Assembly: GCA_018397055.1 (NCBI GenBank)
Contig: JAGTQS010000039.1
Coordinates: 1 to 15,104 of the forward strand
DNA length: 15,104 nt
Reading direction: 5' to 3'
Source of the DNA: Candidatus Bathyarchaeota archaeon
Lineage (GTDB): Archaea; Thermoproteota; Bathyarchaeia; Bathyarchaeales; DTEX01
The first letter of the stretch is position 1. Each line of letters begins with the position of its first letter. Both the position numbers and the translations under genes were made by a program. Of the stretch, positions 13,819 to 15,104 are shown in pieces. The notes under the pieces were generated by a model that saw only the letters and a list, made by a program, of their open reading frames with translations, had not been told where the DNA came from and made no database searches.

Positions 13819-15104
13819 TTGAAACAATACGATGTTATTGTGGTCGGTGCGGGAACAGGAGGCTCTATGACGGCGAAAACTGTTGCCTCAAAAGGGTTCT
13901 CCGTTTGCCTCGTTGACAGAAAAGACAGAAACACAATTGGGCAAAAGGTGTGTGGTGACGCAATTGGGAAGCACCACTTTGATAATTTAGGTCTAAAGTA
14001 TCCCTCTGGACGAGAGAAAGAAGGGGACATTATTGGAATTAACGTTCACTCTCCTGACTTGCAAACGGTCTTCAGAATCGTAGGTGAAGGATTAACGGGC
14101 TTCATGATTAACCGTTACCTTTTTGGGCAAAGGCTTTTGAAAGACGCGTTGGATGCTGGAGCTGAGCTTTTCGATTCAACGCATGTTTTGGAGCCGATAA
14201 TTGACGACAGAAAAGTGAAGGGTGTAGAGGCACGGCTTCTCAAAGAAGAGGCAAAGACAAAAATTTTAGGCAATGTAGTTGTTGACGCCAGTGGAGTATC
14301 AGCTATTGTTCGAAGTCAGCTGCCTCCAGAAATCGGCTTAGAAACAAACGTTCGCAACGAAGACACCGTGGTCTGTTATAGAGAGATACGAGAACTAAAG
14401 GAGCAAGTCGATGAACCTACGTTTTGCGAAATCTATTTGGACCTGGAAAAGGCAGAAGGCGGGTATTACTGGATTTTTCCCGAAGGGAATACAAAGGTCA
14501 ATGTTGGACTCGGCGTCGCCGCAGTTAAAGGTCACCCGAACCCGAAGGACATGCTGTACAAGCATGTTCTAACGATGCCCATGTTTAGAAACTCCACACT
14601 CATCCATGGTGGAGGAGGCATAGTCCCAACTAGAAGACCACTTGACTCGCTTGTCGGAAATGGCATAGTGGTCGTTGGCGACGCTGGGTGCCAAGTGAAC
14701 CCAATTCACGGTGGAGGAATCGGCCCTTCCATGATGGGCGGCGCAATAGCTGGAACAGTGATTGCAGAGGCTTTGGAAAGGGGGCAGCTAAAAGTTGAAA
14801 ACTTGTGGCCTATTAATATCCATTTCATGAAAAGCTACGGAGCTAAACAGGCGGGACTGGACGTTTTCCGCACATTTCTTCAAAGCGTGTCCAATGATGA
14901 TTTGAACTACGGTATGAAATACCGCCTAATTAAGGAAGAAGACGTTCTCAAAGCAAGTTTAGGCGAGGAAATACGGTTAAACGTGACGGACGCCAGCCAA
15001 CGAGTGTTCAAAGGGTTAGGAAGACTGTCCTTCCTCAAGTCTCTGTATAAGATGGCGAAAAACGTCAAAAAAGTTAAAACCCTGTATAACGAGTATCCAA
15101 GTTC
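13819..15104 (+). CDS. Geranylgeranyl reductase family FAD enzyme (3' partial)
   Basis: This FAD-dependent reductase saturates the isoprenoid chains of archaeal membrane lipids (digeranylgeranylglycerophospholipid reductase family). The FAD Rossmann motif GAGTGG is at 10-15. VCGDAIG with Cys45 matches the conserved CG segment of the family. YYWIFP (216-221) followed by GLG (230-232) is the family signature YxWxFPx(n)GxG that lines the lipid pocket. GDAGCQVNPIHGGGIG (287 onward) is the second FAD-binding block. It starts with UUG at 13819; an in-frame stop at 13813-13815 rules out an earlier start, and GAGG lies 11 nt upstream. 428 codons are visible and the frame is open at the window edge, so only the last residues are missing. 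Related flavin reductases acting on other polyprenyls cannot be excluded. Confidence 0.92.
   Translation, partial: MKQYDVIVVGAGTGGSMTAKTVASKGFSVCLVDRKDRNTIGQKVCGDAIGKHHFDNLGLKYPSGREKEGDIIGINVHSPDLQTVFRIVGEGLTGFMINRYLFGQRLLKDALDAGAELFDSTHVLEPIIDDRKVKGVEARLLKEEAKTKILGNVVVDASGVSAIVRSQLPPEIGLETNVRNEDTVVCYREIRELKEQVDEPTFCEIYLDLEKAEGGYYWIFPEGNTKVNVGLGVAAVKGHPNPKDMLYKHVLTMPMFRNSTLIHGGGGIVPTRRPLDSLVGNGIVVVGDAGCQVNPIHGGGIGPSMMGGAIAGTVIAEALERGQLKVENLWPINIHFMKSYGAKQAGLDVFRTFLQSVSNDDLNYGMKYRLIKEEDVLKASLGEEIRLNVTDASQRVFKGLGRLSFLKSLYKMAKNVKKVKTLYNEYPS

Overview
The window is archaeal chromosomal DNA. Evidence: a fused archaeal-type RNA polymerase B subunit, an A subunit with A' and A'' in a single chain, L30e, a short two-KH archaeal NusA, archaeal S12, a geranylgeranyl reductase of the archaeal lipid type, and TATA-like boxes with GGTG/GGAGG ribosome binding sites. 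An unsplit rpoA beside an unsplit rpoB points away from most Euryarchaeota and classical Crenarchaeota. It suggests the Thaumarchaeota/Aigarchaeota/Bathyarchaeota/Korarchaeota side of the tree; a Bathyarchaeia-like organism is my best guess, not proven. Genes are densely packed, and UUG starts are common.

Layout. Positions 1-39 (minus) may be the first codons of an unidentified gene leaving the window. Positions 76-371 are a non-coding leader and promoter region for the transcription/translation operon. Positions 372-8315 (plus) form a tight operon: rpoB, rpoA, rpl30e, nusA, with 1-nt spacing or 8-nt overlaps. rps12 (8449-8886) follows after a 133-nt gap with its own TATA-like box. The usual flanking partners, rpoH upstream and rps7/elongation factor genes downstream, are absent, so the ancestral cluster is cut at both ends.

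The rest (8944-15104) holds mostly single genes with their own promoters: an unrecognised 157-aa protein (minus), a cytosolic YwrD-like gamma-glutamyltransferase family protein (plus), a cytidylate kinase-like P-loop protein (plus), an unusual 254-aa protein with two Cas2/ChrB-like segments and a Cys/His cluster (plus), a radical SAM enzyme with many extra cysteines (minus, convergent), and a geranylgeranyl reductase that runs off the right edge (plus).

Functionally the left half is the core transcription and ribosome apparatus. The right half mixes nucleotide, gamma-glutamyl and isoprenoid-lipid metabolism with two genes of unknown role, the Cas2/ChrB-like protein and the radical SAM enzyme, which are the best candidates for something undescribed. 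I saw no CRISPR array, insertion sequence, tRNA or rRNA.
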